DNA from: Winogradskyella ursingii | GTDB lineage: Bacteria; Bacteroidota; Bacteroidia; Flavobacteriales; Flavobacteriaceae | Direction: 5' to 3' | Assembly (NCBI RefSeq): GCF_013403975.1 | Contig: NZ_JABFDH010000002.1 | Span: 496,001 to 560,000 of the forward strand | Length of the DNA: 64,000 bases | Part shown: positions 19,660 to 28,875 of the stretch, one piece after another | How positions within the stretch are numbered: position 1 is the stretch's first letter | Layout of the letters: every line of letters starts with the position of its first letter | Translations under genes and position numbers: made by a program | Notes under the pieces: generated by a model | The model's input: only the letters and a program-made list of their open reading frames with translations | What the model was told of the DNA's origin: nothing | The model's database searches: none

Positions 19660-20963
19660 GCGGTAATCTTTTCTTTTGGTTGAACAAAAGATGCGATAAC
19701 AAACGCCAAAAACGCTGGCAATACCCAACCTAAGCTATATTTGGCAAACGGAATATAACTTGTAAGTTCTGCTAGCCCTTCCGAAGGACTTAAAAACCCA
19801 ATCACATCTGGAATACTGAACAAAAAGGTTACTAAAACTACAGCTCTAAATACTAAACTCGTCGCGATTTTTTCTGGCAAGACATTCAATAAAATCAACA
19901 CAATAGTAATCGGATAAATAAACAACAATACTGGAATAGCTACCATAATAATAGAATTAAAATCCAACTGACCGACCAAAACTCCCAGAATGCAACCGAT
20001 AATTGCTGTCACCACAAATACTGTTTGTGAATTGTTGAGCAAGCCTTTAAAATAATCGGCTGTACCTGCGATAATACCCACAGCAGTTGTAAAACAAGCC
20101 AATGAAATTAAGATACTCAACACCGTATTCCCAAATTGCCCAAGTGATGCAATACTAATCTCTCGCAATAAATTAGCGCGTTGCATATCGCTGCTTAATT
20201 CTGAATTGACATCAATGGCGGAACTGTAATAAGCGCCAACGGAAATCAATCCTGCATAAATTATAAAAAGTCCAAAACCAGCTATAAAACCTGATTTTCG
20301 GATTAAGGTACGCTTAGAACTGTATTGCTCCACTTCCATATTCTTAAAGTTGAGTGACACGATAATCACAGCACCAACTACGACTGCTCCAATGGCATCA
20401 AATGTTTGGTAGCCTTCTAATATTCCTGAAACCAATGGTGCATCAAATTGTGAAATTTCTGTGGTAAATTCTGAAGAAAACAAACCAATTCCGATTACAG
20501 CCAAAAGCATCAATACGATGAATGGTGTCAAAAATTTTCCTATAAGATTCAAGATTTTTGAACGGTTAAGTACAAACACCAAAACCAACGCAAAGTAAAT
20601 AGCACTGGTTAATAATGGACTTGTACCAAATGCAGGATGAATAGCTATCTCGTGCGTGGCAGCTGCTGTTCTTGGCGATGGAATGGCAACCGAAATGATA
20701 TAGATTAAAACACAATATATTAAACTGAATGTTGGTGAGACTTTTTTTCCGAAGTCGTACAAGGTGCCTTGCAATCTTGCATGAGCGAGAATTCCAATAA
20801 TCGGAATCACCACAGCAGTAATCATAAATCCGATGGCTACCCAAAACCAATCGTCTCCAGCATTATAGCCCAATAATGGAGGTAATAGCAAATTACCTGC
20901 TCCAAAGAACAATGAAAATAGCGCAAAGCTGGTGACTAAAAGTTCTTTCCGTTGAATGTTCAC
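19656..20963 (-). CDS. brnQ: Branched-chain amino-acid transporter, BrnQ/LIVCS family
   Basis: This 435-residue membrane protein has about twelve hydrophobic segments and the family opening ELLVTSFALFSLFFGAGNLLLPP. BrnQ carriers bring leucine, isoleucine and valine into the cell with Na+ or H+. The start is GTG at 20963, immediately after the stop of the upstream serine hydrolase with no gap. Its stop overlaps the methyltransferase start by four bases. All three genes therefore appear to be translated from one message. Confidence 0.92.
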   Translation of the reverse strand: MNIQRKELLVTSFALFSLFFGAGNLLLPPLLGYNAGDDWFWVAIGFMITAVVIPIIGILAHARLQGTLYDFGKKVSPTFSLIYCVLIYIISVAIPSPRTAAATHEIAIHPAFGTSPLLTSAIYFALVLVFVLNRSKILNLIGKFLTPFIVLMLLAVIGIGLFSSEFTTEISQFDAPLVSGILEGYQTFDAIGAVVVGAVIIVSLNFKNMEVEQYSSKRTLIRKSGFIAGFGLFIIYAGLISVGAYYSSAIDVNSELSSDMQRANLLREISIASLGQFGNTVLSILISLACFTTAVGIIAGTADYFKGLLNNSQTVFVVTAIIGCILGVLVGQLDFNSIIMVAIPVLLFIYPITIVLILLNVLPEKIATSLVFRAVVLVTFLFSIPDVIGFLSPSEGLAELTSYIPFAKYSLGWVLPAFLAFVIASFVQPKEKITA

Positions 20964-22514
20964 CTATTTGGTTTTAACAAGTTCTAAATCGTGAAAATCG
21001 AAGCTGAAATCCGTAATAGGAGCAATGTATTTCATGGTAGCTGAAACGGCTTCTCCTTTTTCGTTAAATGTGAACATCACAAACACATCGGCATCGTAAC
21101 TTCTATCGTTCCACTTAGCCACATAGGTTGTGGCGTTGTAAGGCAACAATTCACCAAATAATCTTGAAGATCGTTCAGACTTAATTTTGTAACCATTGCC
21201 ATCATGCGAAATGATGATATCTCCAAACCAATCATCGGAATAGGTGCCAACAATTTGTTCTGGTTTTGGCAATTTTGGACTGCCTTTTATTTTTTCAACT
21301 TGTGAAAATACCTCAGCTTTTATACTGTCGTTATATTTTAAATAACCTGAATTTCTTTCGTCGTACTGTTGTATCCAATTTCGGTCCTCATAGCCTAAAT
21401 ATGAATCTTTTATTGTATTGGTAATCGTATTAAAAGCATTACCGTTCATTTGATTGGTTAACACCACAATCGCCAAATCCAAATCAGGAATCATCGTAAA
21501 TTGCGTTACCGTACCAATCAAACCTCCTGTATGATAGACTTGTTTGTGTCCACCTTTTACATCGGTTAAAAACCAGCCTAACCCATAACCTCTAAAATTA
21601 GAATCGTAAGGATCATTTGCACGAACTCTCAACGGTGTTTGCAATTGCCAAAGCTCGTGGAATTGATCTTCGCTCAAAAGACGTTCACCACTTTCCGTCA
21701 CGGCATCGTTCATTAAAAATTTTGCCCAGGTTAACATGTCCGGAACGTTACTCACAATACCTCCAGCAGCATTTGCCGTTGGACTCCAGTCATGCGGAAT
21801 TTGAATCACCTCTCCTTCTGCTCTTGTATGCGCATCAATGATGTTAGATTTATCGGTGACTCTGTTGTAGGATGCTTTGGAATTTATCATCCCAACGGGT
21901 TTCATTATTTTGGTTTCGATAAATTCTTCCCACGATAATCCGCTAACACGTTTTAAGACCTCACCTGCTATAATGAACATATTGTTGTTGTAAGCGAATT
22001 GACTTCGGAACGAGCTCTCAGGCTCTAAGTATTTGACTCCGTTAATGACATCATCAACAGTAAAATCATTGCCTTCCGGGAAAAACATTAAGTCGCCTGC
22101 TCCCAATCCCATACCACTTCGGTGCGTTACCAAATCTCGAACCGTAAAATGGGCTGTTACCCAAGGATCGTATAATTGAAATTCGGGAATATGTTTTCTA
22201 ACTGGGTCGTCCCAGTTGAGTTTGCCTTCGTCAATCATCATGGCTAATGCAAAGCAGGTAAAACCTTTACTGTTGGATGCCACTCCGACCAAAGTTTCTT
22301 CGGTCATGTCTTTTTTAGTGGTCAACGAACGGACTCCATGACCTTTTGAATATACCACTTCGCTATCTTTTAGGATTCCTACTGAAATGCCAGGTACTTC
22401 AAACGTGGTTAAGGTTTCTTGGATGAGGTTGTCGAGTTGTTGGTCTTTAATTTGGGCATTTATGTTGAATGCTGAAATGAAAAGTAGAAGGGTTAGAAGT
22501 CGTTTTAATATCAT
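20964..22514 (-). CDS. Exported serine hydrolase, class C beta-lactamase/esterase fold
   Basis: The 516-residue protein has a signal peptide ending NINAQ. Its beta-lactamase-fold triad is SNSK at residues 80-83 (SxxK), YNN at 175-177 (YxN) and HTG later in place of KTG. A C-terminal domain of about 110 residues resembles DUF3471. HTG in place of KTG and the extra domain point to an esterase or D-amino-acid peptidase rather than a true beta-lactamase; the substrate is unknown. It leads the tight three-gene unit with brnQ and the DNA methylase. The cloverleaf-like repeat at 22531-22641 lies directly upstream of its start. Confidence 0.9.
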   Translation of the reverse strand: MILKRLLTLLLFISAFNINAQIKDQQLDNLIQETLTTFEVPGISVGILKDSEVVYSKGHGVRSLTTKKDMTEETLVGVASNSKGFTCFALAMMIDEGKLNWDDPVRKHIPEFQLYDPWVTAHFTVRDLVTHRSGMGLGAGDLMFFPEGNDFTVDDVINGVKYLEPESSFRSQFAYNNNMFIIAGEVLKRVSGLSWEEFIETKIMKPVGMINSKASYNRVTDKSNIIDAHTRAEGEVIQIPHDWSPTANAAGGIVSNVPDMLTWAKFLMNDAVTESGERLLSEDQFHELWQLQTPLRVRANDPYDSNFRGYGLGWFLTDVKGGHKQVYHTGGLIGTVTQFTMIPDLDLAIVVLTNQMNGNAFNTITNTIKDSYLGYEDRNWIQQYDERNSGYLKYNDSIKAEVFSQVEKIKGSPKLPKPEQIVGTYSDDWFGDIIISHDGNGYKIKSERSSRLFGELLPYNATTYVAKWNDRSYDADVFVMFTFNEKGEAVSATMKYIAPITDFSFDFHDLELVKTK

Positions 22515-22530
22515 AGCAAATATGTTAGGT

Positions 22531-22641
22531 CGTCTGTTCGGTGATTCCGAATATATTCGGAATTGTAACGAGAACTATTCAATAAGTGTTCTCGATACTA
22601 ATTTCAATCCATATCTTGATTGAAATTCACTCGAACTGACG
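22531..22641. repeat. Cloverleaf-like palindromic repeat element
   Basis: A closing stem of about 12 bp (22531-22543 with 22628-22641, one mismatch and one bulge) encloses three hairpins. They are a perfect 20-base palindrome at 22544-22563, a 7-bp stem at 22569-22575/22588-22594, and a perfect 9-bp stem at 22601-22609/22618-22626. The right end, CACTCGAACTGACG, resembles the right arm of the repeat at 14884-14909. It lies between the divergent serine-hydrolase and alpha/beta-hydrolase genes. Confidence 0.75.
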
Positions 22642-22694
22642 TATCGGATTCAAAATTATGAACGGTAAATATAACAAATATGAAAGCGATTCTG

Positions 22695-22723
22695 TTGCGA
22701 ACCATTTTCAAAAATTATCTTTG
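22695..22723 (+). promoter_or_regulatory. Promoter of the alpha/beta hydrolase gene
   Basis: TATCTTTG at 22716-22723 matches the -7 consensus, and TTG at 22695-22697 gives an 18-base spacer. The -7 element ends only five bases before the ATG at 22729. The transcript may therefore be leaderless, or the in-frame ATG at 22738 may be the real start. Confidence 0.65.
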
Positions 22724-22728
22724 CAACT

Positions 22729-23505
22729 ATGACGTTGATGTACAAAAACATTTCAATAAATTATTCGGTTGAAGGTGAAGGAGAAGCTGTCGTTTTACTC
22801 CACGGATTTCTCGAAAATATAAATATGTGGGTCGATTTAATTCCAGAACTTTCCAAAACCCATAAAGTCATTGCCATAGATTTATTGGGCCATGGCAAAA
22901 CGGAGTGTTTAGGTTACGTGCATACTATGGAGGATATGGCTGATGCCGTATATGCTGTTTTGCTTCAACTTAAAATAGGAAAAGCAAAATTTGTTGGTCA
23001 TAGCATGGGAGGTTATGTGGCTTTAGCACTAGCAGAAAAAGAACCTCAAATGTTTAATGGATTGTGCTTAATGAATTCTACATTCGAGGCTGATGATAAA
23101 GAGCGAAAAAAACTTCGAACAAGAAGTGCTAAAATGGCAAAGACAAATTATGAAGCTTTAGTGCGAATGTCATTTACAAATCTTTTTGCTCCCGAAAGTA
23201 AATTAAAATTTAAAGAAGATTTTGATAAAGCATTGGAATTGGCGCTACAAACACCTGTTCAAGGATACATTGCCGCACAAGAAGGTATGAGATTAAGGCC
23301 AGATAGATTTAATACATTCAAAAATCTAGAAGCTAGAAAACTTATTATTATTGGAGAGAAAGATTCGATTATTGATGGCGACAGTATTAGAGCACAAATA
23401 GAAAATACCGATATTAAATTTGAAGCATTATCAGAAGGACATATGAGCCATATTGAGAATAAATCAGAATTAACCTACATTTTAAAACATTTCATCGAAA
23501 AATAA
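22729..23505 (+). CDS. Alpha/beta-fold hydrolase
   Basis: The 258-residue protein has the oxyanion-hole motif LLHGFLENINMW, the nucleophile elbow FVGHSMGGYVAL (Ser is the nucleophile), an acid in EKDSIIDGDSI and the catalytic His in GHMSHIEN. There is no signal peptide, so it is cytoplasmic. The substrate class (ester, lactone or a menaquinone-pathway-like compound) cannot be determined. The promoter lies almost on top of the start, and the second ATG at 22738 (MYKNISINYS) is a plausible alternative start. Confidence 0.88.
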   Translation: MTLMYKNISINYSVEGEGEAVVLLHGFLENINMWVDLIPELSKTHKVIAIDLLGHGKTECLGYVHTMEDMADAVYAVLLQLKIGKAKFVGHSMGGYVALALAEKEPQMFNGLCLMNSTFEADDKERKKLRTRSAKMAKTNYEALVRMSFTNLFAPESKLKFKEDFDKALELALQTPVQGYIAAQEGMRLRPDRFNTFKNLEARKLIIIGEKDSIIDGDSIRAQIENTDIKFEALSEGHMSHIENKSELTYILKHFIEK

Positions 23506-23583
23506 AACTGTTTAGCGTTATTTTATTGTTTTTTATATAAGTTTATCGAACCGAAAACAAATCTACCATAAAATTAACCTACA

Positions 23584-23826
23584 ATGGCAGCAACTAAACT
23601 CTACTGTGACTTCTTTGGTCACAACTATCAAATCTCTAAAAAAGTAACTAATCACGTAAAGGAATACACTTGCAAATGTTGTAAAAAACAATTGACAACT
23701 AATAGTAATGGTAAATTAATTGAACTTACCCCAAAGTTTCAAGAAATTAATCAAGCCTTAGAGCGCATCTATAACAATCGTATGATGCGTTTAAAGAGGA
23801 AAACGCTCAGTTCATCGATTTATTAA
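23584..23826 (+). CDS. Small zinc-site protein, paralogue A
   Basis: This 80-residue protein is not matched to a named family with certainty. It shows Cys8 and His13 in CDFFGHNY, then Cys30 and Cys33 in CKCC, so a C-x4-H-x16-C-x2-C pattern that could hold one zinc. The C-terminus is basic and probably helical. The same exact spacing recurs in the products of 23902-24132 and 30080-30313. The first Cys-FGH part recalls small phage-type proteins such as DUF1660, but that link is weak. The bases ATTAACCTACA stand just before its ATG and before that of paralogue C. Confidence 0.75.
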   Translation: MAATKLYCDFFGHNYQISKKVTNHVKEYTCKCCKKQLTTNSNGKLIELTPKFQEINQALERIYNNRMMRLKRKTLSSSIY

Positions 23827-23901
23827 ATGTTAACAAGTTGTTGATAAGTGATTTTTATATATTTAAGCACCTAAGCTAATTAATCCCTTATTGACCTTTA
23901 A

Positions 23902-24132
23902 ATGAAATCGATTCACTGCTCACTTTTTGGCCACGACTACCAAGTGTCAAAGAATGTGACTTACCACGTTAAAGAGTACAGATGCAAACACTGTAAATCT
24001 GAGTTAACAACAGATGGAAATGGGAAAGCAATCCCATTAACTCCAAAATACAAGGAAATAAATTCGGTATTAAACCGTATACACAAAAAACGTTTAGAAC
24101 GTGGTCGCAGAATTTTAATGCCTAATCTTTAA
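23902..24132 (+). CDS. Small zinc-site protein, paralogue B
   Basis: The 76-residue product is clearly related to its upstream neighbour: both contain FGHxYQ, VKEY, LTT-G and LTPK-EIN blocks. The putative zinc ligands are Cys6, His11, Cys28 and Cys31, again C-x4-H-x16-C-x2-C. The tail is rich in Lys and Arg, suggesting nucleic-acid contact, which is inference. The pair arose by tandem duplication. Its last 11 bases overlap the convergent thiL gene tail-to-tail. Confidence 0.78.
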   Translation: MKSIHCSLFGHDYQVSKNVTYHVKEYRCKHCKSELTTDGNGKAIPLTPKYKEINSVLNRIHKKRLERGRRILMPNL

Positions 24133-25168
24133 GCGCGTTCCAACCTTTTGCAATTATCGGAATTTTAGTTTCCGCACGAGTTACTAAGTGCATTCCCCTG
24201 TCCTCTTCTGTCATGTAACCAATTACAGTCAAATTTGGGTTACCTTTTATTTTTGGAAAATCTTCTTGGGAAATAGTCATCAACAATTCATAATCTTCAC
24301 CTCCACTCAATGCAATTGTAGTACTATCTATGTTAAATTCCTCACATGTTGAAATGACCTGAGGGTCTAATGGAATCTTATTTTCGTAAACATCTACACC
24401 AACTTTACTGCGCTTACAGAGATGAATAACTTCAGAAGATAATCCGTCGCTAATATCAATCATACTGGTTGGCTTAACTTCGAGCTCTTTCAACAATTCC
24501 ACTATATCTTTTCGCGCTTCTGGCTTTAGTTGACGCTCAATTATATAAGTGTACATGGACAAATCGGGCTGATTGTTTGGGTTCACTTTAAACACTTCCT
24601 TTTCACGTTCCAGAACCTGTAAGCCCATATAAGCTCCTCCAATATCTCCCGAAACAACTAACAAATCGTTGGGCTTCGCTCCAGAGCGTAACACCTCATC
24701 ACCTTTTTCAATCTCACCAATTGCAGTAACTGAAATAATTAACCCAGAAGTTGAAGAAGTTGTATCACCACCAACCACATCGACATTATATAATTTTGCC
24801 GCAGTAGCAATACCATCATATAATTCTTCCAAAGCCTCCAAAGGAAAACGATTGGAAACAGCAATGGAGACTGTTATTTGGGTTGCCATAGCATTCATCG
24901 CATAAATATCAGACAGATTGACCATGACTGCTTTATACCCTAAATGCTTCAGAGGCACATAACTTAAATCAAAATGTACACCTTCAACCAATAGATCCGT
25001 TGAAACTACGATTTGCTTACTATCATGATTTAAAATCGCAGCATCATCACCGATACCCATTATCGTTGATTTGTGTTTTATCTCAAACTGATCTGTTAAA
25101 TGGTCTATCAGTTTAAACTCTCCAAGTTCGCTTAAAGGTGTCCGTTGTGGGTTTTTGTCTTCTATCAT
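24122..25168 (-). CDS. thiL: Thiamine-monophosphate kinase
   Basis: The 348-residue protein has the ThiL/PurM-like fold signatures: STIMGIGDDAAIL for ATP and Mg binding, VSTDLLVEGVHFDL, the VVGGDTTSS motif and SMIDISDGLSSE. It phosphorylates thiamine monophosphate to thiamine diphosphate, the active cofactor, in the cytoplasm. No other thiamine genes are adjacent. It is monocistronic on the minus strand, between the small zinc-site genes and the lipoprotein operon. Confidence 0.95.
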   Translation of the reverse strand: MIEDKNPQRTPLSELGEFKLIDHLTDQFEIKHKSTIMGIGDDAAILNHDSKQIVVSTDLLVEGVHFDLSYVPLKHLGYKAVMVNLSDIYAMNAMATQITVSIAVSNRFPLEALEELYDGIATAAKLYNVDVVGGDTTSSTSGLIISVTAIGEIEKGDEVLRSGAKPNDLLVVSGDIGGAYMGLQVLEREKEVFKVNPNNQPDLSMYTYIIERQLKPEARKDIVELLKELEVKPTSMIDISDGLSSEVIHLCKRSKVGVDVYENKIPLDPQVISTCEEFNIDSTTIALSGGEDYELLMTISQEDFPKIKGNPNLTVIGYMTEEDRGMHLVTRAETKIPIIAKGWNALKD

Positions 25169-25277
25169 AATGCAAAAATATTATGCTTTTACTAAATATA
25201 ATCAGATAATCAACGTTATTTGAATACCAATTTTTCGACAACTCTTAAAATTGAAGTAAATTGCACAAAAAGAGCCT

Positions 25278-26756
25278 ATGAAATCGATATCTATGAATCA
25301 AATAACTAAAATATTTTTTTTGTGCATAATTGCACTGATGTTGGGATGCGAAGATGAGTCTGTGGATAACAATATTAATAATGATGCAGACAATGATGGT
25401 ATTGTAAATTCTTTAGACAATTGTCCTGACATTTCTAATGCAAACCAGTTGGATACAGACAATGATGGTATTGGAAACCTTTGTGATGACGATGATGATG
25501 GCGATGGTGTAAATGATATAACCGACAATTGTCCATTGACGCCTAATCCTGATCAAGAAGACACTAACGGTGATGGCATTGGAGATGTTTGTGATGAAAA
25601 TGAAGTTGCTCAACCTTTATTTCGATGTATTAATGGAATGGCGGGACCATATCCTTGTGATGGCATTGACGTCATGTCCACAATTGACGCCACAACTTTA
25701 GGTGGTAGTACAGCAACAGAAGGAAGCGATATTTGGGGATGGACAGACCCGTCTACACAAGATGAGTATGCAATTGTCGCCATGACGAATAGTACAGCTT
25801 TTGTGAATGTCACAGATCCAGTAAACCCTATATTTCTAGGAAGATTAAACACCAATGCAGGAACCAATTTTTGGCGTGATGTTAAAGTTTACAATAATTA
25901 TGCATTTATTGTGGCTGACGGTGCTGGAAATCATGGCATGCAAGTTTTTGATTTAACAAGATTGAGAGATGTAACAAATGCACCTGCAACATTTTCAGCT
26001 GATGCTGTTTACTCCGGAGTTGGCAGTTGCCATAACATTGTAATCAATGAAAGTGAAGCTGTAGCTTATTTAGTAGGTTGCACATCTACTAATGGTGGCG
26101 GACCAATTTTTGTCGATATTTCAAACCCTATGAATCCAACATTATTAGGAGATTATACTGCTGGAGGTTATTCCCATGACGCTCAAGTAGTGACTTACAA
26201 TGGTCCAGATTCTGATTATACTGGCAAGGAAATTTATATAGGAAGTAATGGAAACACTGACAAAGTTGTCATATTAGATGTTACCGATAAAAGCAATATA
26301 ATTCCTATTAGCGATTTTACATATCCTCAAACAGCTTATGCTCACCAAGGTTGGTTTACAGAAGATCAGGCTTATTTTATTTTGGGTGACGAAGTTGATG
26401 AGCAGAGTTTTGGCTTCAATTCCAAAACACTGGTATTTGATTTTACTGATTTGGACAACCCAACACTTTCTGCAACTTATTTTGGACCTACTGCAGCTAT
26501 TGATCATAACGGCTATGTGTTGGGCAATGAATATTATCTGGCAAATTATAGAGCAGGTCTGCGTGTTTTAGACATTACCAATATTTCCGCATCAACAAAT
26601 CCAATGGAAGAAACTCATTTTATCGATACTTTTCCTGAGAGTAATAGTGCCAATTTTAATGGTGTTTGGAGTGTTTATCCGTATTTCCAAAGTGGAAATA
26701 TTATAATCAGTGACATCGAAAAAGGACTGTTTGTAGTTAGAAAAAGTGATTTATAA
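25278..26756 (+). CDS. Choice-of-anchor-B lipoprotein with thrombospondin type-3 calcium repeats
   Basis: The 492-residue protein has a lipobox MLGC (Cys24) followed by acidic EDESVD, which resembles the surface-export tag of Bacteroidota lipoproteins. Residues about 35-112 are thrombospondin type-3 repeats ([33 protein letters not shown]) that bind calcium. The rest is a choice-of-anchor-B domain with LVIVDVT-like propeller blades and many His residues. A start five codons later (ATG at 25293) is possible. It leads a four-gene unit: the next gene starts on its stop codon (TAATG). The MbnP/MbnH-like pair downstream suggests a surface redox or metal-related context. Confidence 0.86.
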   Translation: MKSISMNQITKIFFLCIIALMLGCEDESVDNNINNDADNDGIVNSLDNCPDISNANQLDTDNDGIGNLCDDDDDGDGVNDITDNCPLTPNPDQEDTNGDGIGDVCDENEVAQPLFRCINGMAGPYPCDGIDVMSTIDATTLGGSTATEGSDIWGWTDPSTQDEYAIVAMTNSTAFVNVTDPVNPIFLGRLNTNAGTNFWRDVKVYNNYAFIVADGAGNHGMQVFDLTRLRDVTNAPATFSADAVYSGVGSCHNIVINESEAVAYLVGCTSTNGGGPIFVDISNPMNPTLLGDYTAGGYSHDAQVVTYNGPDSDYTGKEIYIGSNGNTDKVVILDVTDKSNIIPISDFTYPQTAYAHQGWFTEDQAYFILGDEVDEQSFGFNSKTLVFDFTDLDNPTLSATYFGPTAAIDHNGYVLGNEYYLANYRAGLRVLDITNISASTNPMEETHFIDTFPESNSANFNGVWSVYPYFQSGNIIISDIEKGLFVVRKSDL

Positions 26757-28090
26757 TGACCTTCAGAAATACATATCTGTTGGCAATTACTCTTCTTGCT
26801 ACTCTTGCAACTTGCGAATCTGACGATGGTGTTTCAAATGGAGACAATAATCCACAAGTCATTTCAGTTGAGACTTTGGGAGGTTCTAACAACGACAGTG
26901 GTCAATCTATAATTGCTACGAATGATGGCGGTTATGCTATACTTGGATTCACACAAAGTAGTGATGGAGATATTTTAAGCAAACAAGATGAAAGTTACGA
27001 TTACTGGATCTTAAAATTTGATGCAAATGATACATTGCAATGGCAAAAAACCTATGGAGGTTCTGGTGATGATAGAGGTAACTCCATCATCCAGACCAAT
27101 GATGGAGGTTATGCGGTTTTAGGCACTAGCAACAGTAATGATAATGATGTTTCGGGCAACTCAGGAATGCAAGATTTTTGGCTTGCCAAATTAGATGTTA
27201 GCGGAAATCTCGTTTGGCAGACTTCTTATGGTTATCAGGGATCTGATACTGGTACATCAGTCATTCAAACCAATGACCAGGGCTTTTTGATTTTAGGCGT
27301 TCTAGATGTTACGGCTTCTGGTGGAGAAGGCAACACTCAACGCAACAACAGCAGACATGCAGGTGGCGATTATTGGGCCCTAAAGCTTGATGCTTCTGGT
27401 AATATAGAATGGAGCAAATACTTTGGAGGCAATTTTACGGATTCTCCCCAAGCAGCGGTACAAACTATAGATAACGAATTTATTATTGTGGGTGGTTCTG
27501 ATAGTGAGGACACTGATATTTCCGGCAATATTGGTTCTTATGATTTCTGGGTGATTAAAATTTCTTCTACAGGAGATTTGATATGGGAAAAGTCATATGG
27601 AGGAGACCAAATTGATGAAGCTTGGGCTATAGTAAAAGAGGAAGATGGAAATTTTGTTATTGCTGGTGACACAAGGAGTTCTACAAACGATGTAGGGAAC
27701 AACCAAGGAGCTGCAGACATCTGGTTGATAAAAATATCTCCCAATGGTGATTTAATTTGGGAAAACACTATAGGAGGAACAAGTTTTGATGTTTCAAGAG
27801 CGTTGGTAAAAACTACTGATAATGGGTTTTTATTAGCAGGAAGTTCACGAAGTAGCGATAAAGATGTTTCCGAAAACCAAGGTCAAAATGATGCTTGGAT
27901 TGTCAAAGTTAATGCGAACGGCAATCTACTTTGGGAAAAAAATGTAGGAGGCTCAGATATCGACTTCTTATATGGAATTGCACAATTAAATGATGATTCG
28001 ATCATAGCTGTAGGCGATACAAGTAGTAATAATGGTGATATTCTGGAGAATAAGGGCTTTACGGATCTGTTAAAAATCAAAATGAAATAA
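26756..28090 (+). CDS. Seven-repeat beta-propeller lipoprotein
   Basis: The 444-residue protein has a signal with lipobox LATC (Cys20) and an acidic stretch SDDG right after it, again like a surface-export tag. Seven repeats of about 58 residues follow, each with GG-x-x-x-D near the start, a T-D-G-G-Y/F core and W-x-x-K-x-D/N-G-N-L-W, so a seven-bladed propeller is expected. Propellers of this kind occur in many secreted Bacteroidota proteins and do not reveal a ligand. Its ATG overlaps the preceding stop by one base, and the MbnP-like gene follows 7 bases after its stop. Confidence 0.82.
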   Translation: MTFRNTYLLAITLLATLATCESDDGVSNGDNNPQVISVETLGGSNNDSGQSIIATNDGGYAILGFTQSSDGDILSKQDESYDYWILKFDANDTLQWQKTYGGSGDDRGNSIIQTNDGGYAVLGTSNSNDNDVSGNSGMQDFWLAKLDVSGNLVWQTSYGYQGSDTGTSVIQTNDQGFLILGVLDVTASGGEGNTQRNNSRHAGGDYWALKLDASGNIEWSKYFGGNFTDSPQAAVQTIDNEFIIVGGSDSEDTDISGNIGSYDFWVIKISSTGDLIWEKSYGGDQIDEAWAIVKEEDGNFVIAGDTRSSTNDVGNNQGAADIWLIKISPNGDLIWENTIGGTSFDVSRALVKTTDNGFLLAGSSRSSDKDVSENQGQNDAWIVKVNANGNLLWEKNVGGSDIDFLYGIAQLNDDSIIAVGDTSSNNGDILENKGFTDLLKIKMK

Positions 28091-28097
28091 TTTAAAA

Positions 28098-28868
28098 ATG
28101 AAGAATATAGCAATATTCGTAAGTATAGTGTGTTTGTTTTTAACGTCATGCAGTAATGATAATGATGATAGCATAAGGGACGTAATAACGACTTTTCAAT
28201 TTTCACACAATTGGAATGGCGAAACAGTTACCAACGAAGATTTCAATGACTTTAAATTCATCAATGAAAATGGAGAAACATTGAGCATTGAGCGGCTTCG
28301 TTATATCATTTCGGATATGACATTTACCACCATGTCTGGCGAAGATATTGAGCTAGATATTTATAATTTAGTTGATGTAACAAACGGTACGGGACTATTC
28401 TTTTCTCCCGATACGACAATTCCAAGTGGAACTTATAGTAATGTTTCTTTCACTTTTGGTCTTGACAATGAAGATAATTCAGAAAACTATCAGGATTTAA
28501 ATTCAGCTTCGTTTAACGTTCCAGCTATGCTTGGCGGAGGCTATCACTATATGCAGTTTGACGGGAAATATTTAGATGCGGATTCAAACCAACAAAGCTT
28601 TAACTATCACTCTATTAGAGCAGTTGATAATCCTGGTGACAACCCAAATTTTCCCCAGGACACATTTTTCACAGTAAATCTTGGCGAAACGACGTTTACA
28701 AACGATACAACTATCGAAATTGAAGCCAACTTAGCAGAGTGGTTTAAAAGCCCCAATCTTTGGAATTTAAATGAATTAAATACCGTATTAATGCCAAACT
28801 CTGCAGCCCAAATAATGATGTACCAAAATGGGCAAACAGTTTTTAATCTAAAAAGCAGTATCCAATAA
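28098..28868 (+). CDS. MbnP-like copper-binding lipoprotein
   Basis: The 256-residue protein has a lipobox LTSC (Cys18) followed by SNDNDD. It shows the layout of the MbnP family: LRYIISDMTF, a G-x-Y segment before VSFTFGLD, then GGGYHYMQFDGKY and FNYHSI. His150 and His171 are candidate copper ligands. In characterised MbnP/CorA/MopE proteins copper is held by His residues and a kynurenine made from Trp. Here the corresponding region reads VPAMLGGGYH, with no Trp next to His150; the Trp residues present are 39, 215 and 222. The MbnH-like di-haem gene begins 7 bases downstream, the usual pairing. Confidence 0.85.
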   Translation: MKNIAIFVSIVCLFLTSCSNDNDDSIRDVITTFQFSHNWNGETVTNEDFNDFKFINENGETLSIERLRYIISDMTFTTMSGEDIELDIYNLVDVTNGTGLFFSPDTTIPSGTYSNVSFTFGLDNEDNSENYQDLNSASFNVPAMLGGGYHYMQFDGKYLDADSNQQSFNYHSIRAVDNPGDNPNFPQDTFFTVNLGETTFTNDTTIEIEANLAEWFKSPNLWNLNELNTVLMPNSAAQIMMYQNGQTVFNLKSSIQ

Positions 28869-28875
28869 AATACAA

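Noticed and set aside
18955-19728. Restriction-modification system at the DNA methylase gene
   Set aside because: No endonuclease or specificity gene is present nearby; the methylase stands alone behind a transporter gene. The upstream-extended frame from 19728 is only a shadow of brnQ.
20964-22514. Serine hydrolase as a true class C beta-lactamase
   Set aside because: The KTG motif is HTG and there is an extra C-terminal domain, which fit esterase or peptidase relatives better; no AmpR-like regulator is adjacent.
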